From the NCBI GenBank assembly GCA_001051155.2, contig JYIP02000014.1, forward strand, positions 343,182 through 407,181: DNA of 64,000 nucleotides, written 5' to 3'. Made by a program: the position numbers and the translations under genes. A model generated the notes under the pieces. That model had not been told where the DNA came from and made no database searches. It saw only the letters and a list, made by a program, of their open reading frames with translations. Below are positions 34,609 through 46,781 of this stretch, piece by piece (the first letter of the stretch is position 1; every line of letters begins with the position of its first letter). This DNA is from Chrysoporthe austroafricana. Lineage: Eukaryota > Ascomycota > Sordariomycetes > Diaporthales > Cryphonectriaceae.

Positions 34609-35575
34609 CTACATGCCAGCCGCAAGAGTGTAGCCACCGTCGATGGCAAAGTTCTGGCCGTTTAAATATTGATTAGTCACGGCAAAGAGAGCCCCCTGGG
34701 CCATATCGACGTCTCGACCGGGCCGGCCGGCCGGAACCTTGTTCTGGTACTTCTCCCTAGAGATATGACTCTTCTGGTACTCGTCCGACTCGCCAGCCGT
34801 CATCTCCGATGGGAACACGCCTGGCGCGAGGCTGTTGACTCGTATCTTGTGGCCGTTAGAGGCGATCTCAGAGGCCAGCATGCGGGTAAGGTGTATGGCT
34901 GCACCTTTGGACGCGTTGTAGGCAAAATGATGTTGAGCTACCTGCACCATGCCGCTGATGGAGGTAATGTTCAGGATGGTGCCAGACCAGCCCTCATGAA
35001 GCTCAGAAGACTTCTGCAGCAGAGGTAGGAATGCAGCTGCAGATATGATTAGTGTGTGCAAACCCCACAGCAACGGGCAGATACAGAGCGAGTTGCTCAC
35101 CGGACGTGAAGAAGACTGCGGCGACGTTGGTGCTGTACACACTCGTCCAATCCTCAAAGTGGCTTTCCTCCACATTGAAGAGGTTCTGCTTCATCTTCTG
35201 CGCTGACTCGCTCTCAGTGGTAACAGTGCTACTGCTGATGCCTGCGTTGTTCACCAGAATGCACAGGCACTTCTCGCGGGACTCAATCTCCTTGACAAGC
35301 TTCGAGATGTGATCCTTGTCTGTGACGTCGAAATCCTTGAGAGGGATGACCTCTCCCTCGATGCCCTTGCCGTAGACCTCGACGACACGATCAAGCTTCT
35401 CGCCGGAACGGCCTGTGATATATACTTTTGCACCATTGACGGCGAGGGCTTGGGTGATCATGAGTCCGATGCCGGTGCCACCACCGGTGACGAGAGCGAT
35501 GCGGCACTTCAAATTGAAGAGGCTGTTACGGTGGAGCTCGCCATGGCTGGCTGCAGCAACGCTCTGAGTAGCCAT
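34609..35575 (-). CDS. Short-chain dehydrogenase/reductase
   Basis: Predicted 300 residues, exons 35575-35101 and 35036-34609; the 64-nt intron has a gtgagc donor. Classical SDR fold: cofactor motif TGGGTGIG at residues 30-37, NNAG at 109-112, catalytic Ser185 or Ser187 with Tyr199 and Lys203 (YNASK), and the C-terminal IDGGYTLAAGM. Arg56 after the second beta strand (TGR) suggests NADP(H), which is inference. Related fungal proteins are named after RhlG or 2-deoxy-gluconate dehydrogenases; the substrate cannot be read from sequence. The frame is open upstream to 35824, but the ATG at 35575 gives the usual length. Confidence 0.85.
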
Positions 35576-36829
35576 TGAGGATAGCTGAGTGTGTGGGAGC
35601 AAGGCAGATGGCGCACGAGGCTTTCCCAAGAGACCTGCTAAGATGGATAAGAAGCTTGCCGTAGAGCCAAGAGACCGTCCTTGGATATATGATCTCGTGG
35701 CAAACTTGGAGGTGCTAGTAGACAATTGAAACCAACGAGCAGTTTGCGAAGGCTTAAGGGTTCTGCCTCGATGAAAGATGACGCGAGGAAATGAAGTAGG
35801 AAAACCAGCTGGATAGACCATCATGACGAAACTGCTCTTATGTAAAGAGAGTTCGACTCACCGTACCGCACAAACCTCGTAGGCCGGCCTCGACTTCCCT
35901 TAAGGCGCATCGCGAAACTGCAGTCGATCGCCCGACCGCTGAACACACGATGACGATAATTGTCAAACACGGGGAGACTCCATGACGAAATGCTGACACC
36001 CATCCTAGGATCAAATGCTCCGCTGGGCCTAAGCCCTAACCCTGGTACACCAGTGACTAAATTACTCTGCCCTCCTTCTTTCTATGGTCTGATTCGGTGG
36101 TCTATTATCCTTCGTATGAAGTGATAATGACGCTAGTCCTATTTTGATGCTCTCTCTTGGGGTCGTTAACATCTTGCGGGTGTTTTGCAGGGCGGAATCG
36201 GTCTATTCAATGGCATGAATTGCAAGAAGTTGGGCGATTAATCCTCGGCGTTCCTCTTGACAAGTTGGGACCCCTCGGTGAGTCCCAGAGGGGCTTGGCT
36301 GATAGTTGGCTCAGGTATTGTATACGACAGGACGAACTTCGCAACTTACCACGAAAGAAGATATTATGGCTTTGCGCGTGCCTACGCATAATCCTCGTAT
36401 GCTGCAGATTGGATGCCAATACGCCACAGGAGGAACTCACAACCTGGCAGCCTTGGAGATTCAGGTTAGTTAAACAGTAACGAAACGGTAAACACTCCAA
36501 CGATTTTAGACGGTATTTACGATGTTCTTATGATAAAATAAGCATTCTTGAGGTGGTTCATAGCACCAGGGTACCTTGATAGGGTAGCTTCAAATAATAT
36601 TAGTGCTTATGTGTGGCCTATTCGTCACTTAGCCAACGTGCTGTAACCCGCTTTTCTGTCCCAACCACGAGCTTTTGTACCAATCGTTTAGGTCTTAGCA
36701 CAATAGGGCGCACGTGCGTTTGGATCCTTCGTGAATCACTTTTGAAGTACGTGGCGACGGGTCCTGTAAATGTCTGTATCGTATAACCCTCACAGCACCT
36801 GTCAGTAAACGCCTCTTATTACCTGCAGT
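35576..36829. other. Intergenic, no gene seen
   Basis: Divergent promoter region between the SDR and the sulfotransferase-like gene. A frame at 36157-36480 (+) has no recognisable family. Confidence 0.45.
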
Positions 36830-37708
36830 ATGGGAGGCGTCGCATCTATACCGACTGATCCGTCGCAGAAGGTCCGGGTCATCTCGGCGGGTTACTCCCG
36901 GACAGGCACCGTGTCCATGTCATTGGCCTTACATAAACTCCTCGACGGTCCGATTCTGCACGGTGGTACCCAGATTTTGGTGCGGGATGATGGTACGTGA
37001 CTGCTACTAAAGTCTTGAGAAACTTAAGTAGATGCACTGACCCCGTTAGACTATTGTAGCACGTGGATCAAGGCCTACGAGGCTAGGAAAGCGGGCGACA
37101 AGGAGACGACGCTCAAGCTCGTCCAGAAGGCTACTGCCGGCTTCGTGGGTACAGCGGACTTGCCTCCCGCCGACTTCATGCCTGAGATGATGGAGCTGTA
37201 CCCGGATGCAAAGGTGATACTCGTCCGGAGGGATCCGGTGAGGTGGTGGAACAGCATTGCTGCCCTGACTAGCCGGACGACTCCGGGATGGCTCGGCATT
37301 GTGCTGGCACCCATCCCCGGCTGGAGGTACCTGCCGTCGTTCGCAAGGGAGTACAGCCGTTCGACCCTCCAGCTCGCGGGCCTGGATGGGGATACGGCTA
37401 GTCCCGCGGAGCTCATCAGGAAGGGAGGTCCTCACATCTTACAAGCCCATCACGATAAGGTCCGATCTCTCGTACCTAAGGAGCAATTGCTGGAGATGGA
37501 CCTGGGCGAGGGGTGGGAGCCTCTGTGTAACTTCTTGGGCATGCCTGTCCCTAGTGAGCCGTTTCCGAGGACGAATGACGCGGCTGCAGCGGACGCTTAT
37601 GCCACGAGGGTTCTGCTCAAAGTCCTAGGGGCCTGGGTAGTCATCTTCCCTGCGGCTGGTGTTGTCCTGTACTCTGGTTTCCGGTTATGGAGACACAAAG
37701 TACTTTAA
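36830..37708 (+). CDS. Sulfotransferase-like P-loop protein (Sulfotransfer_4 type)
   Basis: Predicted 273 residues, exons 36830-36992 and 37050-37708; 57-nt intron with a gtacgt donor. Sulfotransferase P-loop at residues 19-27 (SAGYSRTGT), then the 3'-phosphate-binding-type segment KVILVRRDPVRWWNS, as in the large fungal PF17784 family often mislabelled as NAD-dependent epimerase. It ends in a single apolar helix (VLGAWVVIFPAAGVVLYSGF) followed by a basic tail, so it is probably tail-anchored. PAPS-dependent sulfation has been shown for few members; the substrate is unknown. It lies between the SDR and the homogentisate dioxygenase gene. Confidence 0.8.
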
Positions 37709-38024
37709 GCCTATAGTCACAGATCTACTGTCATTCAATGTATCTCGAATAGCCATGTATGGCGAGCATTTTAAGTCTACCGAGCTAGTTTGGAATTGCC
37801 AACAGGATTTTCCGTCCAACGGTATCCGTGGTAGCCACATCAGCCAGAACAGACGCTGAAGGTCTTTGGTGTGCTGTCACTGAGACAGGTTTGTGCAATT
37901 TTCCTTCAGCTAGCTCAATACGATCTAGGGTACAAATATTTCGTCATTATAGCTGAATATGTATCAACGATCGATCCGCGGGTCCATTTGTGAGCATGGC
38001 AGTCCCGTCCCCCTCCCCCTATTT
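37709..38024. other. Convergent intergenic spacer
   Basis: 3' flanks of the sulfotransferase-like and homogentisate dioxygenase genes; no gene. Confidence 0.5.
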
Positions 38025-39463
38025 TCACAATTTACCTGATTGCTTTTGAGGATTCAACTCCACACACCCATGAGCCCAGTCACTCAGTACTAACGGCCTG
38101 TCTGTTTCCATAAAAAAGAACATAATCCCATTATCGTTCATTTTAGCAGGTTTGGTCGTGTCCCTCTCCTGCTCAGCCAGAAAATCCCTCTCCGCCGGCC
38201 CATGAGTGCTCATACAGTTCATGACCCCGGCGCCAAAAGGCCTGAACTGATTCGTGTTACCATTCAGAGGGTGTCTCGGATCCTGTAATGACACAATGGG
38301 CGCAAAGAACTCCTGCATCGTATTGCGGTGGAAATAAGGTACCCATAAGGTATCCTGCGCGACGCCCCAGCGGGGCGGTATGACTCCAAAGTCCACCACT
38401 GCCGTCGAAGGCTCAGCGCCATAGTGCCGGGCTGTCAGAACGGTGAACAGGCTCGGATCGTGGTGATCGAAGCGGAGGTTGCCGAGTGCGCAGAACCGAC
38501 CGAGATCATACTTATAGGTGTAACAGGTTCCGTGCCACCCGACCACGTCAAATGGCGTGTGGTCTTGGGTGCAGTGCCAGAGCTTGCCGACGAGACGTGA
38601 AACAACAGACCATTCCTCCTGGACTGGTGAGGACGTGGAAGTAATTTGATGGCGGACGATATCATCGACATGGGCTTTCGGTACTTGGAAGTCACGAATG
38701 TTGGCCAGACCAGCCGACCCAATTACTCCCAGGTCGGGGAGACGAAAATGCCCCTGAAACAATTCGCAGATGTATCCTCGGCATGGATTGTGATTAGGGA
38801 GCTTAACGGTATAGCGAACGCCCCGGGGGATAACGGCGACCTCACTCTGCCTTACACGAAGCTTACCAAGCTCTGTCTGGATGTCCAGTGTCCCAGACTG
38901 AGGGATAATGAGCACTTCTCCGTCCAGAGATGAGAACACTTGCTTCTCGGCCATATCTTGCGTGACACTGAATACCCAAAGGGCTAGTCCTTCCTTTTTC
39001 TGAGGCTCGCCACTCCTGCCGAGAAGCTGCTGTCCATTGACCCAGTCTGCGGTCTTAGGAACAGGCAATGAGCTCCAGTGGTAGGAATTCGGTGTAACAT
39101 GGTCGAGGTTCGTAGGCGAAGGGGACCCATACCCACCCGTCAACTCCAGAGGTTGGAAGTCGCTATGTACCAGGGATGAGTTGAGTCTGTAGAGCCAAGT
39201 CTGGTAGCTGTGCTCTCGTGGCGCGACAAAGGCGCTCCCGCTGATGCGTTCCGTCCGCAGACCCAACGGGGGTCTCTGCGGGCTATTGTTGACCGCCGGG
39301 ATAGCCCCTTGGATGACTTCAGACCTAGTCGCAAGGACCTCAGCTCAGGCAAAGCGTGGTAATTTTGGAGACGGTGTTCGTCAAGTGCTCACTGTAGATA
39401 GTTGCCTAGTCCCTCAAGGTATTCATACGGGTCGTCAACCGCGAAGGCCGTGCCTGGCGCCAT
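38025..39463 (-). CDS. hmgA: Homogentisate 1,2-dioxygenase
   Basis: Non-haem iron enzyme that opens the homogentisate ring to maleylacetoacetate in phenylalanine/tyrosine breakdown. Predicted 456 residues: exon 1 39463-39393 encodes MAPGTAFAVDDPYEYLEGLG; the 68-nt intron ends at gactag and exon 2 is 39324-38025, giving the junction NYLQSEVIQGAIPAVNNSPQ. Iron ligands expected from the human enzyme are present: His356 (PYFHRN), Glu362 (MQEF) and His398 (STHGPAE). Length is typical (about 440). No fumarylacetoacetase or maleylacetoacetate isomerase lies beside it, unlike the Aspergillus hmgA-fahA-maiA cluster, so this may be a paralog acting on a related gentisate-like ring. Confidence 0.88.
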
Positions 39464-39881
39464 GGTGATTCGCGTGAGGACCTCAAAACCATTTATCAAC
39501 CTCTCTGGGTTGACGACGCTGCTGAGTCGACCTCCTACTGCCAACTACTTGAGGAGGTAGTATGGTACTGAGCAAAGATCCAAGGAAAGCTTCGAATTCC
39601 TCCAACCCATCACTTTTGAGGAGGCGGTGCTGACCGAATTTCCGTTCTGAGCTCTACCCCGCGCAATGTTGAAGGAAATGTGACCCTGCCACGTCTGCCC
39701 GATGCCTCTTCAAACTGGAGTGGCGGGCAACAGTTCCTGGAGCCGAGGCTCGGCACATTGCCGTTGCTCACCAACATCTCGGTCCTGAATGAGAGACTAT
39801 CCAATTCCATGGCTCTTATCCACTCCATCACCTTACATGCCATCTCGAAGAACCCGAGCCCTCGAAACTATTCCATTCATC
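39464..39881. promoter_or_regulatory. Shared divergent promoter
   Basis: A 418-bp spacer between the starts of the homogentisate dioxygenase and the ABM-domain gene; co-regulation is possible but not shown. Confidence 0.4.
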
Positions 39882-40655
39882 ATGGCAGCTCACAGGATCC
39901 AAGCCGGCATGATTACTCAGATTCTCTACTTGAGCATTCCGACAGAGCGTCGAATTAGTGCGGTCAACACTCAGGCTAGTAGCCGATGGTCAAAAGCACT
40001 GGACATAGTCCAAAGCTGTAATGGGTTTGAAAGGCTTTATTGGGGCCGGAGACTCGAAGAGCCAGAGAAGGTTCAACTCCACATAGGTGAGTATCACCAG
40101 GTCACATGGACTTCCAAACCGGAGAACGTGGATGAAATGATTTGACCTGCTGTTGCTGGAGCACTAGTCTGGAAGAGCGCCCAAGACAGCGATGTATTTC
40201 TGTCCTCCAACTTTGACGCATTCCGCTCTCTTGTCAAAGACTTGACTGGCGGCAGCGACATTCAAGTTCGCCATACCACGCTACACCACCAGGTCCTGGA
40301 CAACCCCTTCGGTCCTTCGCTGCTCGGCTATCCCATCGGAACTGCCATTTACAAAGGCACCAACGCGGCTTGGCACCAAGGGGCATGGCCGCTGTGGACA
40401 CACGTGGTGAGGCACGTTGACGGTTGCAGAGGCATCGCGGGAGGCAGCGTACGGGAACCTGTTGAAGGGCTTGAGAGCAGTTATGTGGTCTATGTCGCAT
40501 GGCAGACGGTCAAACATCACGATAACTACCACCATACAGAACATTTCCAAAAACATCGTGTAATTCTAAGCATTGGCCATCAGGGCTGGACTGAGTATGG
40601 ACACGTTGTGTTTGTAGAGATACGGAACAGAAAAGGAAACACGAACAAACTATGA
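39882..40655 (+). CDS. ABM/dimeric alpha-beta-barrel domain protein
   Basis: Predicted 230 residues from exons 39882-40086 and 40168-40655; the 81-nt intron has a GTGAGT donor and the junction restores VQLHIVWKSAQDSD. Two ferredoxin-like repeats are visible. The first has ALDIVQSCNGFERLYWGRRL; the second ends YVVYVAWQTVKHHDNYHHTE then HF, as in antibiotic-biosynthesis-monooxygenase (ABM) and stress-responsive barrels. Members are small monooxygenases, cyclases or ligand binders in aromatic and polyketide metabolism; which applies is unknown. It is divergent from the homogentisate dioxygenase gene, which suggests a joint task. Start chosen at MAAHRIQAGM; an upstream ATG at 39789 is in frame but poorer. 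Confidence 0.7.
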
Positions 40656-41304
40656 AACCCAAGCTTTAATAGCAGCCATCGCAGCGCAAATTTCTCTTGT
40701 TTATGGTGGGCTTCCAAGCTCTTGGGTGCGAAAAGTACATAGGTATGTATATGCTCAAAGTTACCATGTTGCATGACCACCTCAGAAATACAAAGGCACC
40801 TGTGCTCTCTTATCGGCGCTTATGGACGCATGAAATATGGAGATGAAATGATTTGCACTAGTGAAATCGGTCTAGTGCTGACATGGAGGCCCCGAAGGCC
40901 TCCTAGATATATGGCGAGGAGGCTTTATTTCGGTCTGGCAACCCACCCAAGTATGAGGGCCGGGGGAGGGGGCCGTTAGTGCTTATCTTGCAGCGTCGTT
41001 TACCCACTGTCTCAGTCATTCGTGGCTTTGTACCTGTGCTAGAACCTAATGGTTAGGTTATAAGAGCCTCATTGCTCATATGGATGGGTTGGCTCCCTCA
41101 GAGATGTTTACGACATCAAACATCGCCATCCAAGCGCGATAGGAAAGCTCGCCCTCATCCCTTAATGCCAACTCTTTCGACAGGGACAACACATTGAAGC
41201 AGCTGGCCTTGAGCGGTCGGCTGAAGCCCGAAGCCCGGCTCGGTCTGGCTATCTCCGAATTCACACAAGCTCTCGATGAGCAAAGGAGAAAGGAGTTTCA
41301 ACAT
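40656..41304. other. 5' region of the NLR gene, with an eroded N-terminal extension
   Basis: From ATG 41080 a frame runs into the NLR gene, broken only by TAG at 41140-41142. Codons 41143-41304 are open and protein-like (NTLKQLALSGRLKPEARLGL). See the NLR entry. Confidence 0.45.
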
Positions 41305-44300
41305 ATGCGCGTCACAGGAAGCAAGCAACTATCGAATAACGACGTCATGAGAGTGACGGAGGAAATCAACCAGGCTGGCTCGCGGCGAAATCGATCCTTC
41401 AAGCCCCATGGTACGAGAGCCGGCCTCTTCTTTTCTCGCCTGCAGACGTTCGCTAGCGTTGGTGATGTTTTAATCGGCGGGTCGCAAAATCTCATTGCTA
41501 CAGGTGTCTGGAGTGCTTTGAGATTGTGTTTACTGGTAAGAAACGCAGGATGAGTCGCTATGGAAAGTGTTCGAGACAAATGCTAACGCGCTATGGGGGC
41601 TTAAAGAGTGCTGTGAACTTCCTTGGCTATTTCGAGAGACTGTCAAGTCTACTTTTAAAACTCAGCACGTCATGGCCTCTACACGAGCGTTTTGCTCAAC
41701 TTTTTCCTCATTCAAAGACTCTTCAAAAGTACTCGTGCGAGTACCTCATCGCTGTCCTTAGGTTTTGCTGCAGGATTGTTGCTTTTACGCAGAAGACTCC
41801 CGCATCACAATTTTGGTCGACCTTAGGAACATCTTTCGAAGATGATTTCGGGCCACTACAGAGAGAAATGGACCAATGGGTTTGCCTGATACAACAAGAG
41901 GCTGAACAAATAGCCATGAGACTGAGTCTTGATCAAGGAGCCAAGTCTCTAGAGCGCATCAATAGCCTAGCGGGACTCATTTCAGGAGAGGCCAGGAGGA
42001 CAAGATCTGATGCTCTTAAGTATCAGGTACTTCAACATTTATCCCCGAATCAGGGTCAATATGAAAAGACCTGGAGGCGACAACGAGGCAAAGGATCGTG
42101 CAAGTGGATCCTCGAGACCGCTGCTTACCAAACCTGGAATTCCATGCAGTCATCAAAAGTCTTCACTGTCGAGGGGAAATTGGGAAGCGGAAAGACGGTG
42201 GCCATGGCCAACCTGGTGACCGACATGAATTCAGCCTCGAAGGGGCCATGTGCTTACTTCTTCTGCACATTCAAGGAGCCGGAGAGTCTAACTGCCATAA
42301 ACATACTTCGCAGTATTGCTTTTCACTTCATCGATGGTATGAGAGCAGAGAACATCAAGTGGGATGAGCTTCTGGGCAAGCAAGGGCTAGCTCTGCCAAG
42401 ATTCTCATCGCCAGACGAAATTGTCGACATCTTGTTGCAGCTCATGCCAAAGAATTGCAAGTATTCCGTCATTTTAGATGGGCTCGAGGATTGCCCCTTT
42501 GATGATTTTAACGACATAGTCATGGCGCTTCGTCGACTGATGCGACATCGAGTCGTCCTCCTATGTTACGCTGCTCGATCCAAGTCGAGATTTCGACATT
42601 TGGCGCATCAAAAATTTGGACCATCGCTCTCAGTGACTCTGGATGACCGAGAGCATGACGAAGAAATACGACTTTTTATTGAGCAGGAGATATCGCGTCG
42701 AAATAGTACCCAAAGTCTGGATTCTGAATTGGTAGACCTCGCCATCAAACAACTGGTGGTATTTTCACAGGGGATGTAAGTAAAATCATATGATTTCATC
42801 TCAAGTTTTCTTTTTGCAAGGTTCGTATGCGCTAAATGAAACTTGACAACAAATATTCTCGCAAAACTCATTCCTTTCACCCGAAAATAGCGTCCTCAGC
42901 TAGTTTAACTTCGTCATTAGAGTCATCAATCCCCTCAGTACATTTGACTTGCAACTTTATGAAATTTTAGGCAGCACAGACTCTTGATGTCTTGGTTAAA
43001 TACGTACTAATCATACGTTCTTTAGGTATCTGTGGGTATCTCTTCAGCTTGATGCAATCTTTCCCAGCAATCCAAAGACGGTCATTACAAATGAGCGGGT
43101 TGCAAATCTAGTTGAAAACCTTCCCAAAGACCTTCCCGAGGCATTTGAGAGGGCATTAGAAGGCATCGTTGATAAATCCTACGAGAATATAATTCTCAAG
43201 CTTGTCATGGCCGCCGAATCTCCGCTGACCGTTGATGAGATGAGGATCGCCCTAGCTGTGGCTCCCGGTGAGGTAACATGGCATCCTGAGAGAGTCCCTC
43301 GGGACGGGGCACAGTTGATTACTCTCTGCGGGGGAGATCTACTGCAGGTTGACGACGAAGACGGCAAGATTCGTTTCATCCACCACAGTGTTATCCAACA
43401 TCTGCTGTCTCCAGCAATGAGTGAAAGCACAAGGCTCTATCACTTTTCCCTCGAAGAGTCCCATAACTTGGCCGGCTCAATCTGTGTCACGTACTTGAAT
43501 CTTCCCATTTTCGAATCTCGTATGACGCTAACGAGAAAGCTTGAAGGCAACACCTTGGCAGAGAAGGCGAAATCGGGCGCACAACAAGCACAACCAGCAC
43601 TAGCCCGCTTGGTACAGCATATGAAGTCAAGCAAACGAACCCCAGAGGTTTCGTATGAGTTTGATATTGGACTTCTTGCGCTGAAAGCCCAGGCTGAGCG
43701 ACTACGGCCCGGTCTTGACGTACAGTGTTTCCAAAACTATGCTTTGGAGAACTGGCTCGTTCACACCAGATTCTTCAACAGGGATGACGAGGGTTCGAGA
43801 GCATCCTGGGATCTGTGGTGGCACATCCTATCCGGCAACATAGAGATGGCGAAACTGCCTTTCAGCGATCTGATCAAGGACACCAACTCAGCAATATCCT
43901 GGGCAATTGATCATGGACATGGCGCGCTATTCTTCTCCATCATCACCAACTCTGGGCCCAACAAACTCCCAGAGTTGAGCTCAGAAAAGATCTACGTCTT
44001 GATTGACAGTCTATGCCAACGTCGAAGTATTCGCGACAGATGGCTCGGTGACATCGTGGCTCAATTTATGGAGCTCGCCACAGTTGATCAGGTCGCACAT
44101 ATGGAATCCTCCTCTTCTCTCACACATGAGGTGAAGGAGCTTATCTCTTTAGGAGCGAGTTTGACGACTCATCATCACTTGACGGGAAGTAGCCCTTTGA
44201 GGATCTTGATGAGGACACTTTTAGGGCCGGAGAAACGCAGAGGCATTGTTCGGCCAATCAGTATCGAGGGCCAGATCCATTTGTACGATGAGGCAAGCGC

Positions 44301-45882
44301 GCAATATGACCAGACATTGAGGACCTTATTGTCATTCACGGAGGTCCAGTCCTCACTACAGGAGGATTGGGTACCTGGCAGCCTTGTCGACATCATTCTT
44401 GGTGGCCACGAGGCCAGCGATTTCTTCATTTTGACTTACCGGCCGAATCTTCACACTGAGCCGCCCGGAGACAGCCCTCTTGGAGCCGCCGTTTCCCGCG
44501 GTTACGTTCACGTCAGCTCAGATTTAGTACAAAGCGGAGCTGACCCTAATAAGTCTTTCTTCGACTCGAAACCGGCCATACAATTGGCACTCGAGATGCG
44601 ACATGAGCAGTTGGTAGTGCTTCTTTGCGCTGTGCCCGGTGCCCTAGACGTCACGACAAGCAGCCGAATATCAGTTCTTAGGATGGTCGTCGAGAACATG
44701 AGCGACTATTGGGTGTTCCTCCTCTTGAAAAAGAAACCCAGTCATCTAAGGACCTTCATATCCAGCAGCCATGTGTCTTCGCTCCTACTTGCTTTAGAAC
44801 AGAACAGGACACGGGTGTGTCTAGAGCTGCTCAACCACATCGTTGATATTGAAGCCCTGGCTTTCTTCTCACTCATGGAAATTGCGAGACGCAATGGCAA
44901 TCGTATCATATTAATGAGATTGAAGGAGCTGAACAGGGGTACAACAAGTCTTGAACGGCAAATCGACCTTGATACGGGGCCCACCACCGCGCTTATCGTG
45001 GCCTGCAAGATGCTATCCGAGATTAATACATATGGGCCGAGGGAACGCATGCCTGCGTGCTTTGGTACGTACAAGCCTGACGCGGACTTCATGCCAGGCT
45101 CTCGCAACTGGCGAGTGGAAGTAGGCTTCATTATCGACGTGCTTGCGGAAGACTCAGCACCTGACTATCTGAACGCTCAAGACGAAATGGGCAACACAGC
45201 GCTGCACTATCTAAGCAAAGGAAGTCTCAAGGAAATAGGCTCGCAAGTCAGACTGCTGCTCTCAAGGGGTGCGAGCCCGGAGCTGAGGAATCGTGCCCAC
45301 AAGCTTCCGTACTTTGACGTCGTGGATACTTTCCTTACTCCAGAATACTCACGGAGTCATGAGTTACTCAACTGGGATTTGACGGCTGGGGGGGCTGTGT
45401 ATCTCCGGGACATTTCACTTGTGCATTTTTTGGATCTCGAGAGACTGCCAATCAACGCTCAGGATAGTGCAGGCAACACAGTTCTTCATTATCTTGCAAC
45501 GAGCAGGACCAGGGAGAGGGGCGTGGCGGATGCCCTTGAAGCCGGCGCAGACCCAAACATAAGGAACCAGAGAGATGAAACACCCCTCTATGTTGCAGTT
45601 TGGAACTCTGCTCCTACAGATCTGGTAATCCTGCCTCTTCTGAATGCCGGTGCGGACCCAAATGCTCAATCACTGGCGCACCCAGGAGACACCATACTTC
45701 GACTAGCACTTAGGAACTCTGATGGATATGTTGTTGAACATGGAGCCGGGGAGACAGCGAGAGCACTGTTGGCTGCTGGAGCTAAGGCGCGATCTTTGAG
45801 AGAGCTCCCAGTCTTGGATAACGTAAATGAGTCCCAAAGCAACGAATTAATATATAAGACAGTCGAAGTTACATATGCATGA
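41305..45882 (+). CDS. NACHT-ankyrin STAND NTPase (fungal NLR-like)
   Basis: Signal-transducing NTPase of the kind involved in fungal non-self recognition. Exons 41305-41535, 41607-42775 and 43026-45882 give 1418 residues from the first ATG; introns of 71 and 250 nt keep frame. Order: a helical N-terminal region like that of other fungal STAND proteins (SAVNFLGYFERLSSLLLKLS; CEYLIAVLRFCCRIVAFTQK); NACHT with Walker A GKLGSGKT at 267-274 and Walker B YSVILDGLEDC near 362-372; then GMYLWVSLQLDAI and the winged-helix-like IRFIHHSVIQHLL; a long helical middle; and ankyrin repeats from about residue 1180 (DEMGNTALHYLSKG; DSAGNTVLHYLATS; GADPNIRNQRDETPLYVAV; LLNAGADPNAQ). No HET, HeLo or Goodbye effector domain is evident. 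The true start is unsettled: open codons lie upstream to 41143, with a TAG before them. Confidence 0.82.
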
Positions 45883-46103
45883 ACGTGGAAAGGTCACATC
45901 ATCGTCTTCAGCAGGGGTTCAGCGAGTATACGAATCAACGGTAAACGTAACGAAAGATCAAAGAGACAAGACGGGCGATAGGATCCGAACATTGCCCCAA
46001 ATAAGAAAGTGAAGAATCCTCTATATTCTTTTTGTTTCCATTTTCGCTTACGCGATAGTGCATCGTCACCAGATCATAAAAGAGCGTCTTGCCCATCAGG
46101 AGC

Positions 46104-46781
46104 TTACTCGTCCAGATGCTCTACGAACCTCGATGGACGAGGCAAGTGTGTATTCTCTAGAGCCTTGTCAGCCACACTTTCCTCCTCGTGGTGTTGCTGA
46201 AGCTCAGCGAAGTGAACGCGGGATTCGCCCGAGCCCTTATGAAAGCGAAGCTTCTTCTCCTCGGAGGCCAAGACGTCCCAGACTCCGAGGGCATCTCGTG
46301 CAGGACCATTTCTCTGCAGCAATGTACTCTGGCGAGCTGGCATGACCAGCTCAGCGCGCAGGACACACTCGCCCAGCTCCTCTATCCTGGGGATCTCGAT
46401 CCACGGGACAACGTACATCCCCCACTTCTCCGCCGTGACGAGACCGACCCTGTCATTCTTCGCCAGGGTTTCGGCGTCCTCCTTGTCAACTCGCACGAGC
46501 ACGCTCCCTGGGAGGGAGTCCTCGTAAGAAACCTTGCCCGAATGGAACGCTTTGATCTGCACGGGTTCACTGGTGCATGAGTTGACAAGTGTGACCCGCA
46601 GCCGGAAGGCCTCGAAGTTCGGCAGGGGCTCGGAGTCGGCCAGGGCCTCGGAGTCTATTAAGAACTCGGAATCATACCCGGAGAGGAGCTTGGTGTAGAG
46701 CACGGTCGCGGCGCAGAAGAAGATACCTCGGCGCTGCTGACGGAAAACGATGTTGATGGTGTAGGTGACGTGAGGAGCCAT
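46104..46781 (-). CDS. Unrecognised 225-residue protein convergent with the NLR gene
   Basis: Single uninterrupted frame with ATG at 46781 and TAA at 46104. No signal peptide is clear; the N-terminus (TINIVFRQQRRGIFFCAATV) is moderately apolar. The middle alternates short beta-like segments (LVNSCTSEPVQIKAFHSGKV; KWGMYVVPWIEIPRI) and the C-terminus is charged and helical (ELQQHHEEESVADKALENTH). An all-beta N-terminal domain is a guess. It ends 221 bp from the end of the NLR gene. I know no family for it; coding status rests on length, a normal start and balanced composition. Confidence 0.5.
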   Translation of the reverse strand: MAPHVTYTINIVFRQQRRGIFFCAATVLYTKLLSGYDSEFLIDSEALADSEPLPNFEAFRLRVTLVNSCTSEPVQIKAFHSGKVSYEDSLPGSVLVRVDKEDAETLAKNDRVGLVTAEKWGMYVVPWIEIPRIEELGECVLRAELVMPARQSTLLQRNGPARDALGVWDVLASEEKKLRFHKGSGESRVHFAELQQHHEEESVADKALENTHLPRPSRFVEHLDE

